DNA of 64,000 nt from assembly GCA_932521035.1 (NCBI GenBank), contig OW051492.1, forward strand, positions 9,734,001-9,798,000, in the 5' to 3' direction. The stretch's first letter is position 1. Each line of letters begins with the position of its first letter. Source of the stretch: Oscheius dolichura. Taxonomy: Eukaryota > Nematoda > Chromadorea > Rhabditida > Rhabditidae. The notes below the pieces were generated by a model, which worked only from the letters and a program-made list of their open reading frames with translations, had not been told where the DNA came from and searched no databases. Below, piece by piece: positions 24,201 through 36,475 of the stretch. The position numbers and the translations under genes are program-made.

Positions 24201-25239
24201 TAGAGCAAGGTTACAGCGTGTGCATTTCAACATCTTATTGTTTTTCTCCCTTCAGGCTCCAAATATGACGACGGAAGTTGAATGTGTCTGGCTAATTCGG
24301 GTCCCGCCGCCGTTCTCCATCGTACTGTACATTCCTGACTTCAAATTGGTCTATCCAAATCAGTGTAGCCGTAATTTTGTGGAAGTCTACGCTGGCGAGA
24401 CGACGGACAGTCCAATCCGACGGTACCGTAACCCACTACTTTCCAATCGAGACCCGAACATTGCAGATTTTGCGGTCTCACCGCGTCGAGCGTCTTCACC
24501 TCCCATAGTGAAATCCTTGTACGGGTATTTCTTCACCACGCGTCGATCCTAGCCCCGACGGAATTTAAAGCCATCTATTCGGCATATACACGGCGTAATT
24601 TGGACTGTATCGTTGGATAATAGAGGAATTTTTCAGATAAAAATTGCTCAACAGTTGGTCTTTTCAATTGCGGCGATGAGAATTGTATTCCCTCCGGGCT
24701 GGTGTGTAATGGACGGCTGAATTGCCCCTACGGAAGGGATGAAGCCAATTGTAGGGAAGGTGGGGGACTTTTTCTAATTTTTACGGATTTTGGCTGTCAA
24801 ACTGTGGCCGTTCTGCTGTCTAATTGTCTAACTGTGGCTTTCAGCCGGCCAGCTCCTCCTTACCGTAATGCAATCCGGCTACACTCCTCTGGTTTCCCTG
24901 ATACTGGGAGTTTTCTGCGTCGTCGTGGGATTATTCATCTGGAGCTGCAGGTCTTCAGCCTTTTGCCGGTCCCGGCATCGGCGGTGAGTATAGTTTTTAA
25001 AATTTTGGCTGTCTAACTGTCAAAAGCGCGGTCTTCTCGTTCACTCTTCGAAAAATTCAGATGTTTAGCCATTTTTTACTATTTGATCCCGTTAGGAACG
25101 TTTCCAAGACGTTTTTCATATTATTCTGTACTGGTATATTGAAAAAAATTATAGAAAATACGGTCAAAATCAGCGGAATTTCAGATACTGTTCTGGTTAT
25201 GCCCCGCCGGCTACTATTCATCTCAACGGAAGGGTCTAA
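21207..25239 (+). CDS. Two-CUB, LDLa, single-pass membrane protein of Neto/SOL-2 type
   Basis: Likely a cell-surface auxiliary protein; Neto and C. elegans SOL-2, with the same domain order, assist glutamate receptors. Eleven exons join in phase: 21207-21243, 21283-21372, 22103-22191, 22932-23079, 23125-23232, 23839-23972, 24256-24422, 24467-24594, 24637-24759, 24845-24983, 25185-25239; 405 residues. A signal peptide MRVSFLLLASVL leads into CUB1 (SSPNYPG, DWIEFRDGRYG, LIGKYCGN). CUB2 holds FVEVYAGET, FCGLTASSVF and EFKAIYSAYT. The LDLa domain (about 303-340) reads FNCGDENCIPSG and CNGRLNCPYGRDEANC, with all calcium-cage acids. A TM helix VSLILGVFCVVVGLFIWSC follows, then a tail of about 30 residues. 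Three introns hold family B elements. AATAAA lies near 25341. The architecture is firm; orthology is inferred. Confidence 0.88.
21448..21646. mobile_element. Family B element, CUB gene intron 2
   Basis: The left end ACCTTGCTCCATTCTAAAAC pairs with the right end GTTAGAATGGAGTGCGGTTACAGCGCG. The interior shows the shared CGCTATAATTATCATTTTT and ACTGTAAAGGAAGAAAAAT words of this family. Confidence 0.75.
22717..22820 (-). mobile_element. Family A hairpin element, CUB gene intron 3
   Basis: The arms TGCACCCGTAAAGTCTCGGC and GCTGCCGAGATTTTACGGGT flank the common core in reverse orientation (TTGTTACAAAACTGTGACGC). The outer sequence ATCGAGGACCGAGCCGG matches that beside other copies. Confidence 0.85.
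23338..23555. mobile_element. Family B element, CUB gene intron 5
   Basis: GGGCGCGCTGTAACCTTGCT at the left pairs with GAATGGAGCGCGGTTACAGA at the right; the AT-rich interior matches the copies at 5360 and 24014. Confidence 0.8.
24014..24226. mobile_element. Family B element, CUB gene intron 6
   Basis: AGCGCGTGCTGTAACCGCGC and the inverse AGAGCAAGGTTACAGCGTGT form the ends. The interior carries TACAGTAATCTCCAAGTTGT, close to the copy in the nucleoporin. Confidence 0.8.
24790..25020. repeat. Family C end motifs around CUB gene exon 10
   Basis: GTCAAACTGTGGCC, GTCTAACTGTGGCTTTCAG and GGCTGTCTAACTGTC occur on both sides of exon 10. The second motif runs straight into the exon's 3' splice acceptor, so the repeat end may supply part of that acceptor. 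Confidence 0.55.
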
Positions 25240-26764
25240 CCTCCCCCTTTTTTGTACATCTTTTTTTTCTTTCTGCTGTCTTCCATATTTGTCATTCCCT
25301 TCTTCTTCATATTTTTTCCATATTTTCTTATTTGTTTATCAATAAAAAAATTCTATTCAGATAACGAATTTTTAGCATTTGGGGTCATTTTTACCTTCTG
25401 AACAGCCTCCTCACTGTAAAAATTCAACCCAGCAGCTTTTTTAAGCGAAAATTATCGGAAAATTAGGATCAGGGAGGAGAAATGGGCTCTCGCGGCGACT
25501 TTTCGCTCCAGGACCCGATTTTTCCCATTTTTTTGGGATAAAATGTCCAGATTTGTCTTCGGAGACTTCCCGTCTTCCATTCTATTCAAAGATAGGTCAC
25601 TGTGCGCGAAAAATCCCTCCCCAGTAGTGAATATTTGGGTGTCCTCTGTTCTCAGTTGATTCCCGCCGGCCATAGATCTAATCTCTTGCAAAAAAGAGCG
25701 ATTGACGGTGGCTATTTTTCATTCCCTGCACTTTCTCCCCCGGCCAGGTGAATGAATCAGTTGAGTCTCCCCGTTTGACCGGGATTAGTCACCTCCGGCC
25801 AGGTGAGCGAGAAACGGCCAAGGATTGCGAAATTGGTGTGTAACAATAACAGGCCGTGTCCTCGCCGTCCTCCTCCCTTTTGGACTCGATCCAAAAGGCC
25901 AAAAGAAAAGTCGCGATGAATAACACGCAGCGAGCGAGACAAGTGAGAAGGATGGTTGACAAAAGGTAAATAGTGGAAGGACGCGGAAGGGGAGAATGGA
26001 CTGATTGAATAGAACGGGAAGGAGGAGGAGGGACAGTCAAGACACGATTGCGAGACTCTTGGCAGTCTTTTCTTCCTGTTTTTTTGGTCTTGCTGTCTAA
26101 TTGTGGTAGCTGTGGCTTATTCAGCTGTCTACCTGTGGCTCCCTAATAGCGTTAATTGCTGGCTGTCTAGCTGTGGCAACTGTGGCAATTGTGGCTCATT
26201 CAGGCGTCTAACGGTGGCGCATAACATTCCTAGAATTATGGTTTTGTTTGCTTGAAGAAAAGCGAATAATAACGGCAAGATTCGTGGGAAAGACGATATG
26301 TGGCCCATATAAAACGTTCCTGGGCTTTTCCCTCACAGTTTTTCGGATCAGCTGTCTAACTGTGGTTCGTGTTTGTATCTTGACGGTCTAACTGTGGCTT
26401 TTGACTGTGGAAGATGGCCTTTCCAGCTGTCTAACTGTTGTCTTTCGCCCTTCTTGATTTCCTCACCCTCCTTCCCCCGTTCCCCTCCCCACTTTTAGTC
26501 TGCTGCCTCTAATGAAAGGATGGATGTTGAAATGGCCATTGACGCTCATTTAATGTGTTTGTGCCCGGGCTGGAGAAAAAAAAAGAGGACAGGGATTAGT
26601 GTCTAGTCGTTGTTCTCTACTACGAGAGGAAGGCAGAGGTTATTTCATAATAATGATATGATGAATTTATAACCAGGAGCAAGGCCATAAAAGGGGCTTC
26701 CCTATCTCTAAAAACTAATCCCAAACTTCAATTCCCACAGTCAGATACTAGCAAACTTCTGCTT

Positions 26765-26943
26765 TCCTCTTGGGGAGCCCAGACTGTCCTTCGCTTGCCC
26801 TCAGCTAATTTACAGGTGATTATCGCTTGGTAAACTGTTTTTGAGGTCTGAAAGGACACGAAATCCACCTGGAATGAGAAAAATAATCAGTTTTGGTATA
26901 AAAATCCAAAAAAATTGAAGTAAAATGATAAAATTCGCTCTTT
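26765..26943 (+). repeat. Dispersed 180-base repeat, copy 1
   Basis: It begins CTCTTGGGGAGCCCAGACTG and ends AAATTCGCTCTTTT. It matches 28729-28905 in the same orientation over nearly its whole length with scattered substitutions and no terminal inverted repeats that I can see. It shares TTTTTGAGGTCTG and AATAATCAGTTT words with the second copy. Confidence 0.85.
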
Positions 26944-27671
26944 TCGTGATCTTGACTCCAAATTTTTGCTATTTTTGAGCCCAAGCTTTGACCGTGAGGG
27001 TCCAATTTTCATTTTCTACCCTATAAAACCTGGCCCTGAGTCTAAATTTCCTAATTCAGACACTCAAATTCCAATTCCGGTACCTCTTTTTCCGTCTTTA
27101 AACCTTTAAAACCAATTTTGAGTCCAGATTTCCTTCTCTTGACTCCATAAACTCCGTTGCAAGGCCCACAAAATGGCCGGAATACTCTCCTCCACCAAAT
27201 TTGACGTCTTTCCTCCCCGTCCGTCTCCCCTAGAATATATACGAAATGTTGGAAGAGAAAATGCCACAAATGGCAGGGTGGTGACACACACGTTTTCGCG
27301 TGTAGGGGCTCGCCTTTCTTTTCTCGTCTGCTGGTGAATTACTACGGACACCGGCTAGTATTACTATTTCTGACGTCTGCTACCATTTCCCCGTTTTTTC
27401 CCCAAATTTCCCCGATTTTCCCCGATTTTCCCCTTAAAAATGAGCAGATGTTTCCATGTGTGTCTCTCGCTGTATTTCACGTAACTACACTTTTGTTTGT
27501 CTTCCCGTCGGCATCGGATGAGTACAAAGCCTTCCGGTTGTGCAGCTGGTCAAATGCCCATATCGCGAGGGGTGGAAGGAGAGAGAACGAGAACGACATG
27601 GCAATTTCCCAATCGAATGAACACAGAAGGCGGATGAACGAGAGGAGGACAAAATCCACTGGTATAGTCCG

Positions 27672-27782
27672 TTTCCAACGGAAAAGACTCGAATTTAAAA
27701 GTCAAGGCGTCTCCACTGCAGGACCAGGTTTAAAGTTTCCTGGTCCCGCAGCGAAGACGTTGAATGCGTGTCTTTTCCATTG
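27672..27782. repeat. Imperfect palindrome of about 110 bases
   Basis: The outer arms CAACGGAAAAGAC and GTCTTTTCCATTG and the inner arms GGACCAGG and CCTGGTCC, spaced by about 10 bases, form a nested inverted repeat that could fold as one hairpin. Confidence 0.6.
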
Positions 27783-28728
27783 AAAATGAACTAGAGTCCA
27801 GGAACTAGTGGACAATCAGAAAAATTTGGGGGAAATGGATCTAATTTTGGTTTAAAACTGTTCTTCTTGGAGTTCCAAGCGCTTGTGGTCTATTAATTTC
27901 CTTCTCTAGTTAGTTTCCTTCCCTTCTGTTCCCCGGCTGGCCTTATCTACTTCCCTCTCTCCATATAAATGTAGCCCAGCTTCCGTTTTCCTCGTCGTTT
28001 TTTGTGTTTCCTGTCTCCTCCTTTCCTCCGCTCCTATTCCTTTTCTCCTTCCCCCGAATGAAGTAAATGACCAATCATTCCTCTTCCGGAAGGGCGGGTA
28101 TGGAACGCGACCCTTCCGGCCCCCCGAAAATAATACTAGGGCAGTGGTTCCCCCTGTTTCTCTCCTCTAAAAAGAAATGACGCATAGGAGCCAGGATGGT
28201 GTCAGTCTGGGGGTAGGAAAAAGGTGGGAAGATTGGCGATAAAATACCACACTCAAACAGGCTGGAATGTGTGAATCATAACGGGTGCTAGCAGAAAGAA
28301 AAACCAGTACTGGACGATAAAAATGGGTAAACAACCGGAAAATGGCTAAATTCCCCGGGAAAGGGAGGGTTTGAATCGGGCCACCCGTCGCCTAATTTCT
28401 CCATATTTCAGCCACTAAATTTCACCTTTTCCCAGATAATTTCAGTGCCAGTTTCCAAAATCCCCCCTCAAAATCCGGTGTACAGGGGTATTTTCCCGAA
28501 GATTCCCGTCCCTCTAATCGCCCTCTTGCCGATGACATCAAAGTCATATGTGTTGTGTTCGTCCTCCTCCCCCCGGTAAAAGTACAAGCCAGCTGGTTGC
28601 ACTTGTCGTTTCTTCTGTTCTTTTTGTGTACTAAAAATAGACGACGTCTCTATCCGTCTGTCTATTCGCCTCGATACTTTGTACACAAGGACAAGTTTCA
28701 GACGGGGGGCTTTCCCCTTTTGTTTTCC

Positions 28729-28905
28729 TCTTGGGGAGCCCAGACTGTCCTTGGATTGTCCTAGGCTAATTTGCAGGTGATTATAGCCTGGCAAACAGTT
28801 TTTGAGGTCTGGAAAGGACGGTAAAATCACCTGGAATAAGAGAAATAATCAGTTTCAGCCGAAAAATCCAAAAGAATTGAAGAAAAACGGTGAAATTCGC
28901 TCTTT
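28729..28905 (+). repeat. Dispersed 180-base repeat, copy 2
   Basis: Second copy of the segment at 26765-26943, followed within about 35 bases by a pair of family A arms (28941-29030). Confidence 0.85.
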
Positions 28906-28940
28906 TTTATCCAATTGTGAAGAGAAAAGGTCCGCGCGTC

Positions 28941-29030
28941 GCACCCGTAAAATCTCGGCAGCCGATACTCCTGATATTCTCGCGCGCTGAATTACTGTTC
29001 CTCGACCTGCCGAGCTTCTACGGGTGCAGG
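28941..29030. mobile_element. Short family A variant with a different core
   Basis: The arms GCACCCGTAAAATCTCGGCA and CTGCCGAGCTTCTACGGGTG enclose a 45-base core unlike that of the common copies but similar to the one at 20074-20146 (CTGATATTC versus CTGGTATTT, then CGCGC). The two form a subfamily of about 90 bases. Confidence 0.7.
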
Positions 29031-32000
29031 GATCTTCCATTTCTGTCTTGCTAACCGCCAGACTGGTCTACCCTCGTTGGTTCCCTTTTGGTACAGCGAT
29101 CCGTTCGTCAGCAGTCGTTTTTTGTCGGCCATCTTTGTCCAGCGTCCTTCTGTCTCGGCTCATTCATCCCTCGACGGCTATTCCCTTTCTCTCTCCACCA
29201 CTGCTCAGTTTTTGTCTCGCCCTCTGTTGAATCCATTCTCAAGGACACCCCCACCCCTCACAAATGGATAGGGGAGCCGAGAAATTCACCCCCGTGCGTT
29301 CAGTTTGTGACTAATGAGAGAGCCAGCGGCCAGCTAGCCCCTAGAATAACAATTGTGCATTCATTGGGCTTTTTACGGGGGGAGGAGGGGGCCAGCTACT
29401 GGCCTTTCTCTTCCCTCTCTTTGTCTCTCCCTCTCTGTTTCCCTGCCCCCGAGGGCTACACTGTTGCAAGGAGCCGGAGAAGAAGGTGAGACCCCCAGGA
29501 GGGTCAATATCCATGAATAAAAAGGAACAGGCAGGGGTGGGCTAACAAACCAACACAGAATTCTTTTTCTTCTGGGAGGGCTCCGGTTACGGGCAGCCTT
29601 TGGCCGTGGGGAAGGGGTGTCCGGGTTGGCGCACTGTGTCGGCAGGCGCCTTTTGATCTGCCGAACAATCCTGACTGACAAGGTTCTGACAGCCGACATT
29701 TAGGGGAAGATTTACTCCCTTTTATCCCCTCCCTATCGGTCAACTCATGCGGGTTAGCTGTCTAACTGTGGCTCTTTTTGACCGCACTGTCTAACTGTGG
29801 CCCTCCTCCTCGTCAGTTTCTTGCTTGTTTACTGCGCCCTCCTCCCTGTTTTTCTTTCTGAAACGGTTTACCCCCTTTCTGGACGGCCCCTGCCCCTTCC
29901 TTGCCCTCTTCCCTCCGCTTACACGGTCCATGGCTCAGTGTGTAATGTATTGTCTGACCCGTCATCGCTATTCCCATCTCTACCGGAGCTGAATAACCCG
30001 AGATGACTCGCTGCTGGCTGGGTAGACCAGGGAGAAAAAATAACCACGCTGTTCACCTCGTCCATGAGTCAACCAGTGTGAGAAAGCAAGAACAGCAGCA
30101 GCCGGTGAGAATCGGGTCACCGCTACCTATTCCTTTCCCTCGCTTGTTGGACTCTCGTCTTATTTCTTCATCAGGTACCTTCTTGCCTCCACAAGTAGCG
30201 GAAAACACCGCAAAACAGCTGTTTAAAGGTCTAAATTCATTAAAATGGTTCAAATTTACTGCATAGAAGAGTCAAATGGTCCAGAAAGCCCAAAATCCCA
30301 TTCAAACAGTTTTGAGACGTCAAAAACGCGGCTTTCTTTCATTTGAGACCATTTTTGGACTGGAATTGGAATTTTTAAAGGTTAAGGTTTAAAGGTTTGT
30401 GCCTGTCTAAATAGGTCAAACTTACCATCTAGATGGGTCAGAGAAGTCCAAACTGTGGTTCTTCCCGCTGTGGCGCCCCTTTTCCCCGTTGAGACCACAG
30501 TCCATCTTCTTACCGGGTCGTGTCCCTTTCCCAATGGCGTAATCCCCCATTTCCCTTTGTTGTTATCCTATTCTCTCTCTATGTAACCCTTTATATTGCG
30601 CCGATTATGATCAAAAGCTACCGCACTAGAGGGAGGCGATTAGATAGGGCACACGGGAGTAGTAATTGACCTGGCTTCCTCTTCTCTGATAAAAGGGGTA
30701 TTTTGGAGAGGAGAAAGTACAAAGAACCGAGTCGCGTAATCCCTCACCCTCTCTATTTTCATCCATTTCGAGTCGCGACTCGCGAGGCAAAGGATGGCCT
30801 GCCCCCTCATCACTCTCTCCGGGCAACTGGTGGACGGCAAGGTCTTTTTTTCTGGGTCGCCACTTGTGAGGCTGAGAGGGGATGAAAATTGACCGCGCTC
30901 CTCGGACAATATTCCTTTCTTCTCCTGGCCGTTCCCTCTCGGGACACGGGGGTATTCGACCCGGCCGACGGATGAGTTAATTACCCTTGGATCTTCTCTC
31001 CTCTCGCTGTCTCCAATTCACGTGAATTGTACCGACAACAGGGGTCGTAAAAGGCTGACCGAGATGGGAAAGGGAACCCCCGAGAGCTGGAGAATGTTCG
31101 CGCACCCAGTGGGAAGTCCCGCGGGTGCCGTTCCCGAACTAATGATCTTGAGAGATGGCCGGAGTCGTTAGGAACTCCTCCCTTTCTCTCTCTCTCTCTC
31201 TGTCTCCCTGTGGGAGAGAAATGAGGACAGAGGTCAATGAGATGGCTAGGAGATGGAACGCGAGGAAAAACAAGGGAATTGGATGAGGTAATGAGTCTAT
31301 TCCGGGCCCGCGAAGAGGCCTACCGCCGCCGGGGTGAAAAAATCAACGATTAGAAAAATTTGACAAGCCAATAAGAAAGCCTCCGACTCCCTTGACAATT
31401 TCCGCTTGCAAAAGCTTGCGAAAAACTAGTCTGAGTGGCTGCAGTTGAGAAACAAACCGGAAAAAGCGCGAATACACTTTGTTCCATTCTAAACCTCCTC
31501 CAAATCGCTATTATTACCATTTTTTCAGGATTTATCTTAATTTATATGATCATTACAGCATGGCGATTACTATAGAGGAAGAAAAATAGAAAAAAACTAG
31601 AAAAATAATCGAAAAAATAAAGGAAATTGCCGTCTGACAGGTTGTTAGAATGGAGCGCGGTTACGGCGCGCGCCTTGGAGTCTCTAGGCGGCGTACTGTA
31701 CCTATTTTCACAGTTTTTTATCCTCTATTCTTTTAATCCCTTTCAGGACCCACTTCCTCATCTTTATCGAGTTATTTCCTCCCTTTATTGTCCGTCCAGG
31801 ACCTGTCACCTTTCTGTCCCCTTCTCCAGGTGTAAAAAGACGTTGGCTTTCCCTTTTTGTTAGTCTGCCAAGCCGACTCATTTCCATTTCCATTTCCTTT
31901 TGCCCTTCAGTTTCTTCGCGGGTGCATTAGTAATCCGTCCGTCTGGATAAGATCCACCCATACAAATGGGGACTCTCCACTGGAAAATATGCTCTTCCGT

Positions 32001-35000
32001 CCCCAGAAGCACTTTACCGGTTCTTTTCTATATTTTGAGAGGGGGTGAGAGCACCCGGGCGATTGACAACTGCCCCCGCTTTTAATCGCAAGGGGGGTGG
32101 CGGTGGATAGGGGTATTGTATAGGGGCTACTACAACTCTTATTCACGTGTACCGCCCGCGCGCTCGGGAAGGAGCACAATTATTAAAGGAGCAGGAGACC
32201 ATTTCCCCCAGTCTTTTTTCTTTAGCCCGTCTTTGAGCTTCATTTTTAAGTCCAGGAGATGATTTTGGCCGTCGGGAACGCGGGAACGCGCGATAGCCGC
32301 GATAATGCTGCGAATAGAGTTTGAAACCGTTCCCTGCCCCTTAAAATCGCGATTTTACGGCTTTTTCCCTTTAAAAAGCCCGTTTAAACGGCTTTTTGTA
32401 TCCCTACAAGACTCGGCCATATTACCTACCGCCACCCTAAATTGTTTATGAGCCCGTGAAGAGGGGGGATTTACTGCTCTGCGGCAATCTAATACTCTGT
32501 TTACCCGGCGATTGTGCCTCACAGTTCCTTGTAGGGTTAATGCGCGGCGGTGGAGTCATTTCAGCCTTAAAAGAACCATTTTTCATCTCAAAAAACTGCA
32601 ATTTTGGCCAGAAAAAGTGGGACTTTCTCAGAAGACCTACAGTACCTCCTTTTAAATCCTATACAATCCTTTAAAATGGAATTTTATATCATTTTTAAAG
32701 GCTAGAAGGTAGAAATATAACCACCAGACGACAGTAACTCCTTCCAGCCCTTTAAAATTGAAAATTTCCAGATTCCCAGGCTTCTAGAGACAAAAGCGCG
32801 CCCTCAGGTTACTGTAGCTTATTTCCCGGACTCTACAGTCCTTTAAATCTTCAAAATGGAATTTTTCCAAAATTTAACCCCCGAGGCTATCAGCCAGCCC
32901 CAATTTCTCCCTACCAGTCCGGAAAAACTAGAGGATAGATAGCACTTTACCGGTCAGACTAGGGTGGCATTCCATCTCTCGGTACATCCCCCCGGAGATT
33001 CCTCTCTATTGGATATGATTGACACCTCGTATAGTCTATAGCGACGGTGTGGGGCAGGGCAGGGGAGAGAGAGAGAGAGGACCCCCTCCCGCTCCGACTA
33101 ATCCATCCATCCAGACCGTAATCAGCTTGTAATCGGGTCCTATATCCCTCGGGGAGGCCCTTCTCCTCCCAGGCCGAGGCGGGCTAGCCTCAAGAGGTAT
33201 TTCATAAGCTGTCAGGAGCAAAAGAGGCGGGGGATCGTCCCCCGTGTCAGTAAATTTGTGGGCGGAGCTCCCGACGGCTACCGGGTGCATTGTGCCAAGC
33301 GCCCGGGCGTCCTCCTCCTCGGCAGCCCCCTTATTACCCTCTCCCGTCCGTTTCTTTTGCCCCTCGTCTTTTTAGCTACTCCCTCCCCCTCCGTCTTAGA
33401 CTGGGGCGACTCTGGGGGTCAGCCGTGGCTAGCTGGCTAGCCGGTGAGAGGAGAGATCGTGACCCCAGATGGTAGTGTATGGAGGTCGCTGCAGCAGCAG
33501 CGGCGGCAGCGACCCCGCCGCACACAGCACAGAGGTCCGTCCGTCCGACTGCAGGAGGACACATTAGAGTAGCTCCCGAGTCTTTTGACCCATAAGAACT
33601 GGGCAAACAGGAGCTGTAAAACCCATTTTTTTACGATTTTTTGACTTCTGTAACTGAATTTTGCCGAATTTTAACCTCCTAAACATTTTATTTTCCATTT
33701 CCCTGGATTTCAGCTCTTTGGGGAGCAAGATCGCGCCCTTTTCTCTCCATTTATTGGTCAAATTTTGTAATTTAAAAGACGTTTTCCCCCTAGATAGGCT
33801 ACCGAACCTTCTATTTCTTAATCCCCTTCCATTGTTTCCGCGATTTTGAGCCAGGGAACCAGAGGGGCAATTTAATTAGGATCGGAGCGTTCTCTTCCAG
33901 TTCTCTCCCGTCTTTGCACAGCTTCTGCTCCCCCGTTTTGGTTCATTTCCTGGTTTCCTCTTTTTTTATCTCTTTGAGCCTTTGTTTAACATGTGATTCT
34001 GTTTAAATAGACAGCCAGGAGGCGGATTTTAGAGGATTTTAGGGTTCTATTAATTTGAAAGCCGCCCTAAAACTTTTGGAACACTTTTTAGGCGCGATAG
34101 GCGCCTACTTGCCCTCGTTTTTTCACGTTCTTGGGTCAAAAAATGGCGTATCTTGAATTTTCAAAATTTTGGTGGATTCTCTCTATTCTCTGGTATTTTT
34201 CCGGCTTTTTTTGGCTGATAGATGGCGATAGATCTCGTTTTCCCCTTCCTTATAGATTTCATGCATAATTCTCGGGGAAGGAATGGGCGAGAAATCGGCC
34301 TTTTGACTTTTTTCTCTTGTCTCGTTCGTTCTGTTCACAGCAGCCGTGCTTTGCATTTCTAATGCTGGTTGTGCCCCCATTTTGGCTCTCTACCCCCTTG
34401 GGCTGTTATCTGCCCGCGCCACAGTTAGACAGCCGCGCCTTCTCTCCCTCCCCCTTGTCCTAAAATCGGTCATACAGGAAGGATTATTGTCGGTCACTCA
34501 CTCAGTCACACACACACACTCAAACCGGCGACACGTACTCAATGAGGGTGGTGGCCTCCCCGCTCTCGCGTGTGTATGTGCGTCGCTCCGTGTGTGGTCT
34601 CCCCCCAGTCGGTGTGTGCGGTCTAGGCTAATTTCCTCAGACCGGCGCCTAATCCCATAGTCGTTGCTGTCGTCGTCGTTGTCCCGCAGCCGGCAGTGTC
34701 TCATCTCATCTCCTTATATCTTTGTCCGCAGCGGACGAAAACGATATCACCTCTCTCCCCGAGGGGGTGACATTGCCCAATTGCGCGGTGTATTCAAATT
34801 AGAATTGGGGCGAGAAAATCGCTCAAATTCCTTGGGCTTCATTTCTGCCTCCGCGAGGTCCATGGACCCAACTTTCCATCTTACAGTTTAGATTTTAAAA
34901 ATGCGCCATTTTCTGCTGATTACTGTGGACTATTTCATTTTTTTTTTCTGAAACCGCGGGGGAGAGTGGGCGCGCCTCGCGTTTTCTAGCTTCTTTCCCG

Positions 35001-36475
35001 GCTCTTTTAGGCCAATTTTCCCCCAAATTTAAAGGCTACTGTCTCGACAAATTAGCCAGTCCTTTAAAAATCAATACTGCGGTCAGTTACTGGGTCAATT
35101 AATGGACTATAGGGGGGTGGCAGTGACCCCGGTGAGTTCAGTCTGTCCGCGATCTAATCTACTAGCCGGCATCGACAAAGGCAGCCCCTATCCCTCTCCC
35201 CTGTCCATTTTATAACGCGAAATTGATCCCCAAATCCTCCACTCGGGGTCCCCTAACGATCCCAATCCTCCTTTTTCTGTCGGGGGTGGCAGTACCGACT
35301 CCTAATTGAGGTCACAGGCCCGCCTGCCAATTTTTGGGCTGCTGCCTGGCCGGACAATGGCTCCTGGCACCGGATTGACCCCCGTTTCGTAACCTCACCA
35401 GAGCCATAAATATTTACGGAAGGTGACCACCACACCGTTTTGTCCCATTCCTTGGGATTTCAGGCTTCGTTTCGTACTTTTCCCCTGGTTCTCCCCGGCC
35501 TCCCCCGGTCTAATTAACTTTGGAAAAATTAACCCAGCGCTGGGGACAATTAGATTTTAAAGGTTCCAGCACATTCCAATGGACGCTGAACGTCAATATC
35601 TCCATTTTAATGGAGTAAAATGATTACAGAAGTCAGTTAGCGGCGATATTTAGTCGTACCTGCTGGCGCGCGCCTAGAACCCCGGCTCTGAGGATTTTCA
35701 AGCTTTTGAAGACTTCGAGGGTCAATTTTAGAGCCTTCTTACAATTTCATAATCTTCATAGAAGACTCCAGAAGTCAAAAATAGCCTCTGGAAAGGAATT
35801 TTCCCAAAATATAGCCGATTTTTGGGCCTAAACGTTACAAACTTGGAAAATCCTGGATACAGGCCTTTGAGCTCGAAATTTTCAAAGATTCCGGTTGTTT
35901 CCTAGTTCCTACAGATTCCCGACCCTGTTAAAAATCATTTTCTACCCATTAAATCCTCCTGCCCGATGTTTAACGGATCTTTATCGTCCAAGCCGGCATC
36001 TGCCGCCTTTCCCAAGACAAAAGCGTCGCTTTCCGAGCCAAATCCATTGATTTTCTTCGATTTTTCCCATATAAATGCGCCTTTTTATCGCTTTTCTCCT
36101 TCGCTTTGCTTGTTTCTTTTGATAGAAAATGGCGTCTCCCGTCTGCACTTCATTCTGCTCTTACCCAACCTTCTAGAAGGCGTCCTCCTCTTTATCCCCC
36201 TTTTTTCCCCAACTAGAATAATTTCTTCTAATCTCTCGAGACCATCTTATACTTCGAGACAGCTTCCAGTTTCCCCTCCTCCCTTGTGGTTATTTGTGTG
36301 GACAGTTTTATTTCTTCACAGTCTCTCCCGCCCACCAGTATTGGTCATCTTCCTCTGTTATCGGTCTGGGCTTCCCTTCCTTCCCTTTTCTGAGTCATTT
36401 TTTGAGCTTCCCCTTCTTATTCTCTCCTCCTTCCTATATAATCTCTAAATAGAATCATTTTCAGTAATCTAAAAC
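29031..36475. other. Gene-free stretch, part 2, up to the calponin-homology gene
   Basis: Seven kilobases with no gene I can support. Open frames here are random products of GC-rich sequence. Visible features: family C ends near 29757 and 29788, near 30450 and near 34420; a CT run at 31185-31200; a CA run at about 34505-34520; one family B element (31465-31674); frequent TACTGTA words. The part next to 36476 is pyrimidine-rich and would hold the promoter of the highly biased gene that follows. Confidence 0.5.
31465..31674. mobile_element. Family B element in the gene-free stretch
   Basis: The right end GTTAGAATGGAGCGCGGTTA is intact; the left end (AAGCGCGAATACACTTTGTT) is decayed. The interior AAATCGCTATTATTACCATT matches other copies. 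Confidence 0.7.

Larger units (their letters stand above)
25240..28720. other. Gene-free stretch, part 1
   Basis: No spliced or single-exon gene can be supported. It contains family C ends near 26090-26200 and 26350-26440, the first copy of a duplicated 180-base segment (26765-26943), and an imperfect palindrome at 27672-27782. Base composition is fairly GC-rich with pyrimidine runs. Confidence 0.55.

Noticed and set aside
35966-36448. 160-codon frame just before the CH-domain gene
   Set aside because: Pyrimidine-rich Phe/Leu/Ser translation without motif; more likely promoter and leader sequence.
28900-36450. Several open frames of 60-160 codons on both strands
   Set aside because: They lack splice context, conserved motifs and consistent codon use; they follow GC-rich or stop-poor composition.
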